From positions 1-31,956 of the IMG/VR virus record IMGVR_UViG_3300009181_002628: a stretch of 31,956 nucleotides of DNA; one strand, given 5' to 3'. The position numbers were made by a program, and so were the translations under genes. Below the pieces are notes generated by a model that saw only the letters and a list, made by a program, of their open reading frames with translations, searched no databases and was not told the DNA's origin. Source of the DNA: a virus. Each line of letters starts with the position of its first letter. The stretch's first letter is position 1. Below are positions 6,829 through 14,807 of the stretch, piece by piece.

Positions 6829-7137
6829 TTATGCAGTTTCCGGTTCTAGTTTAATCTGCAAAGGAAAGTTTTCCGAACGAGCACAGATGGTAACTTCAAT
6901 ACCTTTCTGTTCTGCAATTTCAAATGGACAGATTGCAACCACAGCTGATCCAGCTTCATGTATATCTTCTGTGATCTTTATAGCTGTTTGGGAATTATAA
7001 TCGAAAAAATTAACTAGAGTTTGAACAACAAATTCCATGCTGGTGATACTGTCATTAATATAAATCACTTTATACAGGGGTGGTTCTTTAATGGAAGTAT
7101 TGATTTTTGTTTTTGTAGTTGTATCAGATTGTGACAT
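6829..7137 (-). CDS. clpS: ClpS-like adaptor of the Clp protease
   Basis: ClpS delivers proteins with destabilising N-terminal residues to ClpAP. The 102 residues from the ATG at 7137 (preceded by AAGGA) have the family core: PPLYKVIYINDSITSMEFVV (19-38), a helix LVNFFDYNSQTAIKITEDIH ending in His60, GSAVVAICPFEIAEQK, and a final strand FPLQIKLEP. Asn28-Asp29 and His60 match the residues that hold the substrate N-terminus in bacterial ClpS. A longer frame from 7194 exists but lacks a good ribosome site. No Clp ATPase or peptidase is encoded nearby, so it must work with the host protease and could redirect it. It lies 62 bases downstream of hsp20 and probably shares its late message. Confidence 0.9.
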   Translation of the reverse strand: MSQSDTTTKTKINTSIKEPPLYKVIYINDSITSMEFVVQTLVNFFDYNSQTAIKITEDIHEAGSAVVAICPFEIAEQKGIEVTICARSENFPLQIKLEPETA

Positions 7138-7199
7138 GTCAATTCCTTGGTGGTTGCAGCAAAGGGCAAAATACCCTCTGCTGTATTTACACAATTACA

Positions 7200-7640
7200 T
7201 CAATTTGAATACGTAATTGCAATGCTTTTTGGTTTCATTGCATCTGGTACACGGCGTTCTAGTCCAACAGTAAGAATACCATCTTTAACTGATGCATTAA
7301 CGACTTCAACATAATCGGCTAAACTAAAACTGCGCACAAATCTCCGTGCGCTAATGCCCTGATGTTGGAATACAATTTCTGGTCCAGGTTCTGTTTTCTT
7401 TTCTCCGGTAATAACCAATTCACCTTCATGGAAATTTACGTCAATGTCACCTTGCGTAAATCCGGCTACCGCCACTTGTATTTCAAAATTGTCATCGCTG
7501 ATTTTTAAAATGTTATATGGTGGGTATCCAGGCGCTGTTGTTGCATGATCAATTTGATTTACTATACGGTCAAATAAACGATCAATACCAATGGAATTAC
7601 GATAAAACGGGGATAGATCTAATGCTGTGATTTTCGTCAT
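7200..7640 (-). CDS. hsp20: Small heat-shock protein (Hsp20/IbpA-like)
   Basis: 146 residues with an alpha-crystallin domain: PPYNILKISDDNFEIQVAVA (about 40-59), then a strand pair around GELVITGEKK, the segment RRFVRSFSLADYVEVVNASV, and GILTVGLERRVPDAMKPKSI. These are the usual family positions. The start FYRNSIGIDRLFDRI matches IbpA-type N-termini. As an ATP-independent holdase it would keep unfolding proteins soluble. hsp20 is a common gene in T4-like cyanophages. The ATG at 7640 has AAAGGAG upstream. An exact late promoter (7700-7707) and a strong hairpin lie in the leader, indicating late expression and possible use in virion assembly. Confidence 0.95.
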   Translation of the reverse strand: MTKITALDLSPFYRNSIGIDRLFDRIVNQIDHATTAPGYPPYNILKISDDNFEIQVAVAGFTQGDIDVNFHEGELVITGEKKTEPGPEIVFQHQGISARRFVRSFSLADYVEVVNASVKDGILTVGLERRVPDAMKPKSIAITYSN

Positions 7641-7671
7641 GTTAATTCTCCTTTAAGTAAGCGAAAATATC

Positions 7672-7697
7672 CTGTGGCCCGACCATCGGCACCACAG
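7672..7697 (-). other. Structured leader hairpin upstream of hsp20
   Basis: The minus-strand RNA can fold as CTGTGG paired with CCACAG (7697-7692 with 7677-7672) around an inner CCGA/TCGG stem with a 3-base loop. The predicted transcription start lies at or just inside the outer stem, so the hairpin would cap the 5' end of the message. It does not cover the AAAGGAG. Confidence 0.55.
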
Positions 7698-7699
7698 TG

Positions 7700-7707
7700 T
7701 ATTTATA
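7700..7707 (-). promoter_or_regulatory. T4-type late promoter (TATAAATA) of hsp20
   Basis: Exact TATAAATA on the minus strand, about 60 bases upstream of the hsp20 ATG. It is the best late-promoter match on the minus strand in the window. Confidence 0.8.
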
Positions 7708-7732
7708 ACACAGAAAAGCAATTGCTGTCAAA

Positions 7733-9214
7733 TTATGCTTTGCCAATATGCAGTGCTATCTGAGCACGTTCTGCATCGTTCAGCAGCTCGGGGTCATATT
7801 CACCAGAATCTATCTTGGCGATAAGATGCTCTACATACGCTGCATCATAAGAAAACTCATCGCTGAGATTCTTATCTATTTCGATCCAATCAAGTCCGTT
7901 GAATTTAAACAATGCAGAGGGCATACGATCGATTCTTACATACATAGATCCACGTGTTGGGGCGGTAGGAAATTGAAGTCCAAATCCCAACATACTTCCT
8001 TGCTTATTACTATTATCGATTGTGATCCAAGGTAACTGCTGGATTTTTCCTTGTTCCAACAATGCTCTTTGATGTTTTAGCGTGTCGTTTGGGTTTGCTG
8101 TTTTCCATGCACGTTCGGCCGCCTTCTCATCAGGTGTGCCTTCTTCCACATCATCAACGGGTTTATCTAGTACAGCTATTTCTTCAGCAGTAAATGGTCT
8201 GGTGGTGACACCATGTATTTCTTCCGGAGGTACTATGTTCATTGCAGCCTTGTCATCCTCAACCATTGCTGATAGTATACCTTCGGACTTAGGCATTTCT
8301 ATTACTTTTGGTCTTTCGTAAAAGTCGTAAAAGTCGTCCTGTAACCGTGCAGCCTCCTGTTTTTCTACCTCGGTTGGTTGAGCCGGATGTGGTTCAACAG
8401 CAGTAGGTATAGTAGTCTCGGGCACTACAGGAGTATCTATTACTACAGATTTAAGTTCGGCTTTTTTCCAACCTAAACTTTCTGTGGCGGCTAATAACAT
8501 CATTATAGCCAATGGATCAAATACAAAAACAATTGTTACTATAACCCAACGCACAGCTCTTTCTAACATTCCTTCATCTGGCTTATCATTGTAGATAAAC
8601 GCCGCAATGTATTTGATAGGTCCAACCTCAGCTTCGACCTTTCTTAATTCGCTGGCAATAGGCGCACGTTCTTCACTTAGTTTGGTGATTATTTTTTGTG
8701 CTGCATCAATATCTTTTTGTATACGGGCCCGTTCGGCTTGTTGACTACGGCGTATCTGTACTGCACGTTCGGCGCCTTTTTCATCATCACTCCTGGCCAT
8801 GCGTTGATCTACTGCGGCATCCATTTGTTTTAATGCTGTGCGAGATGTGGCGATATTGCTTTTCTCTGTGGCTATCTTATCATCAAACAATGCTACCTTG
8901 GCAGCAACATCGCCGGCGGGCACAGCTTGATCAAGGTGGGCCTTGCTGAGGAAGCCGAAGATTCCCATACTGGTGATCAACATCAACACCATCACTGCCG
9001 TTGTGAGATACATCTTCATCAATATCCTACAACGTGGCCAATGTTCATGTAACCAAACGGTGACTGTGAGTTTGGCCACTTCGAGAATACTTCCCATAAC
9101 CACAATAGGGATTACTGCCGCGGCGAAAATAGCTGCCAGGCCCATTATAGAATAAAATGCAGCAATCATGCTCAGACTCAGCGCGACTGTCAACATGAGA
9201 TAACTTAAGAACAT
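7733..9214 (-). CDS. Membrane protein with coiled-coil domain, conserved in phages
   Basis: 493 residues from the ATG at 9214. The N-terminus has about three membrane spans (residues 3-22, 24-48, 66-90), including SMIAAFYSIMGLAAIFAAAV and MLITSMGIFGFLSKAH. A long charged coiled coil follows (about 105-200), then another hydrophobic segment near RWVIVTIVFVFDPLAIMMLL. The rest is an acidic linker and a soluble C-terminal domain. I know similar proteins from T4-like phages of aquatic bacteria, always unassigned; a role in remodelling the host membrane is a guess. The frame stays open to about 9316 but only with a TTG start; an AAGGAG near 9260 has no standard start codon after it. GATAAATA lies just before the chosen ATG, so the message may be leaderless. 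Confidence 0.75.
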   Translation of the reverse strand: MFLSYLMLTVALSLSMIAAFYSIMGLAAIFAAAVIPIVVMGSILEVAKLTVTVWLHEHWPRCRILMKMYLTTAVMVLMLITSMGIFGFLSKAHLDQAVPAGDVAAKVALFDDKIATEKSNIATSRTALKQMDAAVDQRMARSDDEKGAERAVQIRRSQQAERARIQKDIDAAQKIITKLSEERAPIASELRKVEAEVGPIKYIAAFIYNDKPDEGMLERAVRWVIVTIVFVFDPLAIMMLLAATESLGWKKAELKSVVIDTPVVPETTIPTAVEPHPAQPTEVEKQEAARLQDDFYDFYERPKVIEMPKSEGILSAMVEDDKAAMNIVPPEEIHGVTTRPFTAEEIAVLDKPVDDVEEGTPDEKAAERAWKTANPNDTLKHQRALLEQGKIQQLPWITIDNSNKQGSMLGFGLQFPTAPTRGSMYVRIDRMPSALFKFNGLDWIEIDKNLSDEFSYDAAYVEHLIAKIDSGEYDPELLNDAERAQIALHIGKA

Positions 9215-9218
9215 GTTA

Positions 9219-9226
9219 TATTTATC
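9219..9226 (-). promoter_or_regulatory. Late-type motif (GATAAATA) directly before a start codon
   Basis: GATAAATA on the minus strand, ending five bases before the ATG at 9214. Using T4 spacing, transcription would start on the start codon itself. One mismatch from the T4 core. Confidence 0.4.
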
Positions 9227-9284
9227 GAGTATTTGTGTTGTTTTGATGTTGATTAAATTTCTCCTTAGAGATATTTTAACACAA

Positions 9285-9389
9285 TTATTTTTTATATCTA
9301 TTACGAATACAGTCAATTAACATACAAATACCAGTTGGCCCAACACAAACAATTATTGCGATAGTTGTTAAAAGTAGTATATTCCACAT
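9285..9389 (-). CDS. Tiny single-pass membrane protein (34 aa)
   Basis: A 34-codon gene: an ATG at 9389 with AGGAAAGG eight bases upstream, and a TAA at 9285-9287. The protein begins MWNILLLTTIAIIVCVGPTG, one hydrophobic span, and ends with a basic tail (RNRYKK), which predicts the tail in the cytoplasm. It lies in the gap between ligA and the large membrane protein. The good ribosome site and clear topology support a real gene. Family unknown; phage mini-proteins of this type often modulate host membrane proteins or are lysis-related. Confidence 0.6.
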   Translation of the reverse strand: MWNILLLTTIAIIVCVGPTGICMLIDCIRNRYKK

Positions 9390-9411
9390 GTTGTTTCCTT
9401 TCCTGGAGAAA

Positions 9412-11298
9412 TTAAATCACGTACATCTTTTTAAATTCCGACCACGTCATTACAGCAATGCCTTTTGTTGCTGCCTTGTCAAGCTTGCTGGACTTCTTAC
9501 CACCTGCCTTATACAGCAACACAGTTGTTTTAGAACCAAACGATATAACCTCACCACCGTTGGCTTCAACATACTTTTCTTCATCTTCATCACGATAGCC
9601 AGTAAATGTTACTTTAACATCTTTTAACGCTCCTGTCGAATCTTTCGTAACCTTTTTCACTGGTGCGGCCACAGTAAGACCCGTTTCTTTCATCCACGCT
9701 TTGAACCCCTTTACACCGCTTTCGAACATTATGGCAGTCTTCATTTCAAATTGTGGCACATTGGACACGGTTTCAATAATCTCTTTACTGCTCTTGCTCA
9801 TCAGCACATCTAAATCATGTGCAACTCCAATCATCTCTGCACGCCGGGTACCAATACCACGCGGGAAGGCACCACTTGCATCCATCAACATGGGCATTGA
9901 CATCCCATTATCAATCACTTTGTGGATTGCATCGTAAATCTTTTGTGCGCCACGCAGTTGGATTCCATCTGCTTTCATTAAATCTCGCACACTGGCTTTG
10001 AATATGCTGTTTGCAGTTGTAAACCCTGCTTCATATAATCGTTGTACATTGCCTTCGCCCATAAAGTCAATGTCAAGTGTTTGGAATGTGCGTAGGATAC
10101 GCTTGACCTGATACGCTGGGCTTGCTTCGGGATCGGATAAAATATAATCAGTTCCACCATCATTCCATTTATACTCACCTACTACAGCAGCATCGGGCTT
10201 TTGTATTTTCTTAGCAGTCTTTATCACGCCAATGATGCACGGAATAATATCACCACTACGCACAATTGCGATCTCTGCACCGATACCAATGTTGTTTGCT
10301 TCCATCCAACGTGCATTTTTTACAGAAACATATTGCACAGTTGCCCCATCAAACTCAACTGGTTCAACTTTGGCTTTGGGAATGATATAACCATGTGATG
10401 ACACTTCCCAAAGTATATCGATGATCTTTGTTTTTGGTGCATCGGCAGCATCATCATTTTTCTTAAACGCCACAGCCCAATCTGGGTTATCTTCTGTAGG
10501 TAGCGGATTGGCTTCATCGAGGGCAATCACAATACCATCACAGCGATATAGTGAAGTTGCTTTGCGTTCCTCGAGCATATCGGACATAACAGTTGCATCA
10601 AGTGTAACTGTATTACAAATATTGCTATACACTGTCTTAAATCCTTGAGCAGCAGCCCAATCAAGTCCAAGCGATATGCTCATGCTTGGATCAAGTACTT
10701 GCAACACAACAAAATCTACATCTTTTAATGCCGGCTGTGCAATTTGGTTATTCAACAAGCCACTAACAGCATTACGATCTGATTTAAATTCTGTATCCCA
10801 TTTTTTAAACGCTTGTTTGGAAAACAATGCTTCCATACGTACTATGAAATCAATACGGTCAAATGTGACTTTGGGAATATTCATGCTGGGAATAAGGAAA
10901 CTGATATCTCCGCCTTCGATACCATCACCACGTGTAAAGGCCTTAACTGGTTTTCCTGCTTTGTACACCAACTGAACACTGGCACCATCCAGCTTGTCCA
11001 TTAGCACAACATTTTTTGATTTATGTTGTGCGAACCATTTTCCCACAGTATCAATTTTGACCTTGTCCAGGCTGAACATTGGTATAGGTAATTGCGCACG
11101 GACTTTAACTGTCTTAACAGGTGCGCCAACGATGTTGGCCCATTCTTTTACGTTGGCTTTGAGGTGGTCTTCAAGTTTATCAAATTCCACATCAGAGAAC
11201 AACGGAGCAGCATCTTCGTAATATGCAGTTTTCGCCGTAAGATATAACTCTTTAAGCTCTACTATACTTGCGGTATAATCAATTTTTACTTGTTTCAC
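9412..11298 (-). CDS. ligA: NAD-dependent DNA ligase, without zinc finger
   Basis: LigA seals DNA nicks using NAD+. From the GTG at 11298 (GGAG six bases upstream) it has 628 residues. Domains in order: Ia NAD-binding region (YYEDAAPLFSDVEFDKLEDH, about 26-45), the adenylated Lys102 in DKLDG, the nucleotidyltransferase and OB core (to about 380), a helix-hairpin-helix region (about 425-500) and a C-terminal BRCT domain (VKVTFTGYRDEDEEKYVEAN onward). The four-cysteine zinc finger normally between OB and HhH is absent: the stretch around YILSDPEASPAYQVKRIL has no cysteines. T4 uses an ATP ligase, so this is a replacement. A longer frame from a TTG at 11310 is possible but less likely. A sigma70 promoter indicates early expression. 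Confidence 0.93.
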   Translation of the reverse strand: MKQVKIDYTASIVELKELYLTAKTAYYEDAAPLFSDVEFDKLEDHLKANVKEWANIVGAPVKTVKVRAQLPIPMFSLDKVKIDTVGKWFAQHKSKNVVLMDKLDGASVQLVYKAGKPVKAFTRGDGIEGGDISFLIPSMNIPKVTFDRIDFIVRMEALFSKQAFKKWDTEFKSDRNAVSGLLNNQIAQPALKDVDFVVLQVLDPSMSISLGLDWAAAQGFKTVYSNICNTVTLDATVMSDMLEERKATSLYRCDGIVIALDEANPLPTEDNPDWAVAFKKNDDAADAPKTKIIDILWEVSSHGYIIPKAKVEPVEFDGATVQYVSVKNARWMEANNIGIGAEIAIVRSGDIIPCIIGVIKTAKKIQKPDAAVVGEYKWNDGGTDYILSDPEASPAYQVKRILRTFQTLDIDFMGEGNVQRLYEAGFTTANSIFKASVRDLMKADGIQLRGAQKIYDAIHKVIDNGMSMPMLMDASGAFPRGIGTRRAEMIGVAHDLDVLMSKSSKEIIETVSNVPQFEMKTAIMFESGVKGFKAWMKETGLTVAAPVKKVTKDSTGALKDVKVTFTGYRDEDEEKYVEANGGEVISFGSKTTVLLYKAGGKKSSKLDKAATKGIAVMTWSEFKKMYVI

Positions 11299-11327
11299 GG
11301 GCTGCTCCAAACATTTACTATACCGCT

Positions 11328-11356
11328 ATTATAGCAGATTCAGGGTTTTTAGTCAA
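11328..11356 (-). promoter_or_regulatory. Sigma70 early promoter of ligA (TTGACT-17-TATAAT)
   Basis: Minus strand TTGACT (11356-11351), a 17-base spacer, then a perfect TATAAT (11333-11328), with TG one base before it (extended -10). The predicted start near 11321 gives a leader of about 23 bases before the GTG. It overlaps the last codons of the preceding gene. Confidence 0.85.
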
Positions 11357-12060
11357 CCTGGAGTCCATATGCATTTTTGCGTGGTTTCTACTAGATTTTG
11401 TTGATAACCATTAAGCCATTGAAAAAATTGGGGTTTTTTAAAATTGTCTATTAGATCAAATGATGGTGTTATATCTTGTTCTTGTAGTAACGCTGTTGCC
11501 CAAATCTGCCAACTTACATGATTTGTGTTTATTTTAATTTTAGATAAGGTTTGTTTATAATCGTTTACAGCCTGTATCCATTTATCCACCTTCCAATAAT
11601 TATGTTGATGATTAGCATCTAGAAACTCATGTATAACTTGCCAAACAGCTCCTGGATCCTGCAACATTTCTGTCCAACTTATTTTCCATGGTTGCGATGA
11701 TCGATAGCTTATAATATATCTACATTGATTTAACACCCAAAATCCGTCATTGTGTCTAGTTTCATATTTATATGGAGCCCTAATCCAACGACACCCCTCG
11801 TAATTATATCTTGATAATTCATAGGCTACACGTTTTCTAAAATAGTTTATCCAAAAATTATATCTAGCATCCGTTGAGTCTATACTAATAACGTTTTGAG
11901 CTGATTCGGTATAATGACAGTTTTCTATTTTGCTAAGATCGTGAAAATTCATTCTTTTCTTAGATACCCAGTGCAAATTTTCTGTGCAATGTCCCAGAAC
12001 CGACGCTAAAAATGCACCTCCGGCGCCAGGTGGATATTCTACACATATTTTATGAAGCAT
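11353..12060 (-). CDS. Hypothetical protein with P-loop-like N-terminus
   Basis: 235 residues, rich in Trp, Tyr, Asn and His, soluble. The start ICVEYPPGAGGAFLASVLG (5-23) is a hydrophobic strand, a glycine-rich turn and a helix. This resembles the nucleotide/PAPS-binding loop of sulfotransferase-like and kinase-like folds, but the Lys-Ser/Thr of a true Walker A is missing. I do not recognise the family; similar N-termini occur in unassigned aquatic-phage proteins. Base composition is AT-rich compared with the structural genes next to it. A CTAAATA motif lies about 40 bases before the ATG, and the gene's end overlaps the ligA promoter. Confidence 0.6.
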   Translation of the reverse strand: MLHKICVEYPPGAGGAFLASVLGHCTENLHWVSKKRMNFHDLSKIENCHYTESAQNVISIDSTDARYNFWINYFRKRVAYELSRYNYEGCRWIRAPYKYETRHNDGFWVLNQCRYIISYRSSQPWKISWTEMLQDPGAVWQVIHEFLDANHQHNYWKVDKWIQAVNDYKQTLSKIKINTNHVSWQIWATALLQEQDITPSFDLIDNFKKPQFFQWLNGYQQNLVETTQKCIWTPG

Positions 12061-12098
12061 GGTATTATTAGTTAACCAATTATTAATATGATTAATTA

Positions 12099-12105
12099 TA
12101 TTTAG
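12099..12105 (-). promoter_or_regulatory. Late-type promoter (CTAAATA)
   Basis: CTAAATA on the minus strand, partly overlapping the stop of the upstream structural gene and about 40 bases before the ATG at 12060. The same motif precedes the porin and tail-spike genes. Confidence 0.5.
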
Positions 12106-13058
12106 ATAATAATTTGTGCTATGGCTTGATCCACCGAGTAATTGCCACTGCTGAGTGGAGCAGGTGGTTCGAGTCCTACATCACTTACTAAAATGTCTGT
12201 CACTATGCCTGCTTCGGATAATCTTGCAAGATTTCTACCTTCACGCATGGTACTAACAACTGCTTGACCTCCGCGTGTGGCCATTGTTGCTAGTGCTTCT
12301 AATATGTAGGCAGCACCGCCTTTGGCACCATCAAGCCCATAGGATTTCAAATTATCCACTAGCGGCAGTGGAGGTATTCCCGGTGTTACCTGCGAAAATG
12401 ATATTGGAACTTGTGCTAAATTAGTGTTCTCTCGTACCAACTGTGCTGCCATGGTAGAAAAGGCCACAGTGGATTGTGCTACCACAGCAGTATTGGCAGC
12501 TACTATGGCAGCAATAAGACTATAGGCAGCCGGTATTAATCCTTGATTATATGCATTATCATACGAGTCGTATGAACCTGCGCCTGGTAATCCAAATGGT
12601 ATGTCGATAGAAATTACTCCTGGACTAATGTCTGTTGTATATAATCCAGCATTGGTGTTTTGCATAACAGTATAAACACCTGTTGTGGAGTTTGTTAGCG
12701 AGGTCAATGCACCAGCGGCAGTTAATGTTGATACTACCGAAGTTGCTATTGGTAATTCTGTATTATGCACCCATCCTGCAGCAGTTCCCATAACGTCTGC
12801 TAATAATAGTGTTCCGTCTGTACCTGTTCCATTTGCATACGTAGCATAGAATGCAGCAACATCTGCCGGCAATGCCACAGTCAATGCATTGATAAGTGGT
12901 AACCCTTTATTACTTTCAAGATTATATATTGCTATAGAAAGTATAGGTAATGCCGCATCAAAAATATTTTTAACTTGTTGCAAAGATGCTTCTATTGCCT
13001 TGTTGGCAAGAGCCTGGTCGGATGGAATAATCTTTTTAAGTTGACTGTATGTGCTCAT
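12102..13058 (-). CDS. Probable virion (tail/baseplate) protein
   Basis: 318 residues, low in charge and rich in Ala, Thr, Gly, Ser and Val, the composition of a phage structural protein. An N-terminal helical part (MSTYSQLKKIIPSDQALANK) is followed by Ala/Thr-rich stretches without signal peptide or membrane span. The C-terminus contains MATRGGQAVVSTMREGRNLA, an unusually charged segment. It is the third gene of a PAAR - 332-aa - 318-aa row with 1-6-base gaps, so it probably belongs to the central spike or baseplate region. No family recognised; the structural role rests on composition and position. Confidence 0.65.
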   Translation of the reverse strand: MSTYSQLKKIIPSDQALANKAIEASLQQVKNIFDAALPILSIAIYNLESNKGLPLINALTVALPADVAAFYATYANGTGTDGTLLLADVMGTAAGWVHNTELPIATSVVSTLTAAGALTSLTNSTTGVYTVMQNTNAGLYTTDISPGVISIDIPFGLPGAGSYDSYDNAYNQGLIPAAYSLIAAIVAANTAVVAQSTVAFSTMAAQLVRENTNLAQVPISFSQVTPGIPPLPLVDNLKSYGLDGAKGGAAYILEALATMATRGGQAVVSTMREGRNLARLSEAGIVTDILVSDVGLEPPAPLSSGNYSVDQAIAQIII

Positions 13059-13063
13059 GATTC

Positions 13064-14062
13064 TTACCGCGGAATACTCTGCAAGGGATTGCCCTGCAAT
13101 GGCGCTAATACAGAACTTGGTAATTCAGTTGCTAATTTACTGTTGACTGCTCCCGAGGAATCTATATAAACTCCTCTTAGTCCATTACTTGTTGGAGCAG
13201 TCAATGTCTGGAAACTGTTTGGAAATAGCTTAAATGGATTAAGTAGATCTGCCAGAGTGTTTATATTTGGTGTGGTAACTTTTAGTAATTTTAATATTTG
13301 GGTAAGGTCATTACCCGTTACCATTAACATAGCTTGGTATGCCAGTTTTTCTAATGCGCCGGAAAATTCCGGAGAACTTAAATCTTGTGCAATCTCTTCT
13401 GGTACTCCGGAATTAATTAACGCAGCAGATAATCCTGGTAGCCCAAACGATACGCTATCAATCTGTCGAAGCAATGCGGCAGGATTACCAAGATTATCTA
13501 AATTGCCAAGATCTATCAATATACCCAATTTAGACATATCATATCCAAGCGCACTAAATGCAAGACTTACGTCACTGAAGCCACCAGTGATTGTATTGTC
13601 TTGGCTGGTGTATCCAACATTTTCAGCATTCTTAGCAGTACGTATGGCTTGATTAGTAATAGAAACAAATCCATTACATGCAGTAAGTACCTGACTGAAT
13701 ATACCTAGATCACCATTACCCATGATATTATTAGCTTGAGCCGATACCACACCACTAAATCCACCAGTTGGTGTATTACCAAGTGATGCGACGTATGCAC
13801 TAGGAATAGCATTGGTCACAGCAGGAAATATGCCCCCTGCTAAATTCTTTAAACTAGTCAGTGTTGCACCACTCACATTGGCTATATTACCGGCAGCACC
13901 CGATATAACACTGGCAAATTGTGATACCACCGCAAGACTGTTGTAACTGGCAATGTCAGCTACTAATGTAGTGTTTGCAGCAATGGCAGTGCCGCCAACA
14001 TTGCCTAGTATGCTTGCCCCGGCAATAAGATTTATTGAACTAAGTGATCCACGTCGTGGCAT
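13064..14062 (-). CDS. Probable structural protein downstream of PAAR gene
   Basis: 332 residues, strongly enriched in Ala, Gly, Ser, Asn and Leu, with few charged residues and no cleavable signal. The N-terminus MPRRGSLSSINLIAGASILG is basic then hydrophobic; later segments such as FASVISGAAGNIANVSGATL suggest a repetitive, fibrous or helical structure. TAGGATAACAAATG gives a good ribosome site directly after the PAAR stop. Position between PAAR and another structural gene suggests a baseplate/tail-tip role, or a protein delivered with the spike. Family not recognised. Confidence 0.65.
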   Translation of the reverse strand: MPRRGSLSSINLIAGASILGNVGGTAIAANTTLVADIASYNSLAVVSQFASVISGAAGNIANVSGATLTSLKNLAGGIFPAVTNAIPSAYVASLGNTPTGGFSGVVSAQANNIMGNGDLGIFSQVLTACNGFVSITNQAIRTAKNAENVGYTSQDNTITGGFSDVSLAFSALGYDMSKLGILIDLGNLDNLGNPAALLRQIDSVSFGLPGLSAALINSGVPEEIAQDLSSPEFSGALEKLAYQAMLMVTGNDLTQILKLLKVTTPNINTLADLLNPFKLFPNSFQTLTAPTSNGLRGVYIDSSGAVNSKLATELPSSVLAPLQGNPLQSIPR

Positions 14063-14065
14063 TTG

Positions 14066-14497
14066 TTATCCTACGTTTACATCTGAACTGCCGCCAACTC
14101 GAGGGCAAATACACGAATCCATATCACCGTCAACAATGATTGGTTTACCGTTTACTAATACTCCGGCGCCGCCGCCCAATAAGCCAGCTGCTGCTTTTCC
14201 GGCAGCTTCACCAATTTTTTCGCTGACTGTTTCCGAAAGCCCGGCAGCAGTACCAATTGGTCCAAAGAAATAACTTCCGGCTGCTGACGCTATGGCACCA
14301 AGACCACTTCCTTTTTGAGTGGTTGCAAAGCAGTGTTTCTGACATGGTGTGCAATACGGAATCCCACATGGTAAATGTGGCAGTACCCGCATACCTGGAA
14401 TAGCAATTGCTCGACCGTTGACTAATACCGAGCTGTCACCGCCCATGCTTATTCCTCCCAGTAAATTTATATCCCCTTGACGTTGAACTCCGGCCAT
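14066..14497 (-). CDS. PAAR-domain spike-tip protein
   Basis: PAAR proteins form the sharp metal-bound tip on the tail spike (T4 gp5.4 and type VI secretion tips). Two half-repeats are visible: QGDINLLGG...SSVLVNGRAIAIPGMRVLPH near the start, and AGVLVNGKPIIVDGDMDSC near the end. Metal-ligand candidates are His41, the cysteines in LPCGIPYCTPCQKHC and those in SCICP. A hydrophobic Ala/Gly-rich insertion (GAIASAAGSYFFGPIGTAAG) lies between the repeats, making it longer (143 aa) than the minimal 95-residue form. The ATG at 14497 is four bases after the preceding stop. It opens a structural gene cluster. Confidence 0.85.
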   Translation of the reverse strand: MAGVQRQGDINLLGGISMGGDSSVLVNGRAIAIPGMRVLPHLPCGIPYCTPCQKHCFATTQKGSGLGAIASAAGSYFFGPIGTAAGLSETVSEKIGEAAGKAAAGLLGGGAGVLVNGKPIIVDGDMDSCICPRVGGSSDVNVG

Positions 14498-14501
14498 GCT
14501 G

Positions 14502-14807
14502 TTATCCCATTAATATTTTGTTCGTAACTGGTTTAATTCCAGTTGTTGCTTCCACATAGCTATCACGCACCTCTGCTCTGCAACATGATATCATAACACA
14601 TGTTATATTATTTAGCCGGATGATTTTGTCTGGATCTGCTGTAAACAAACTCATTAATAATTGCAGACCTTGTTGACCAGGGATAACAGTAAGTGGCCGG
14701 GTAATGCCATAATATCCACGGTCAAGATCAATATCAACTATCTTAGCTACAATCTCATCACCATTTGTGAGTTTAAATGTGTAAATTTCATTCAGTTCAA
14801 TTAACAT
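14502..14807 (-). CDS. LSm-like small phage protein
   Basis: 101 residues. The opening YTFKLTNGDEIVAKIVDIDL and later RGYYGITRPLTVIPGQQGLQ have the strand-turn-strand pattern of an Sm/LSm-like beta fold. I know closely similar phage proteins with the same ending (LNNITCVMI, then RAEVRDSYVEATTGI). In bacteria such folds bind RNA (Hfq), but this family's function is not established. Its start overlaps the end of the glutaredoxin gene by 11 bases, so it is translated with the ribonucleotide-reductase operon. Confidence 0.7.
   Translation of the reverse strand: MLIELNEIYTFKLTNGDEIVAKIVDIDLDRGYYGITRPLTVIPGQQGLQLLMSLFTADPDKIIRLNNITCVMISCCRAEVRDSYVEATTGIKPVTNKILMG

Noticed and set aside
6635-7000. 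A 121-codon plus-strand frame across clpS and the next gene
   Set aside because: It is a shadow of two conserved minus-strand proteins, without start signals.
7641-7697. An RNA thermometer controlling hsp20
   Set aside because: The hairpin does not include the Shine-Dalgarno and I see no pairing of AAAGGAG with a U-rich or ROSE-type strand.
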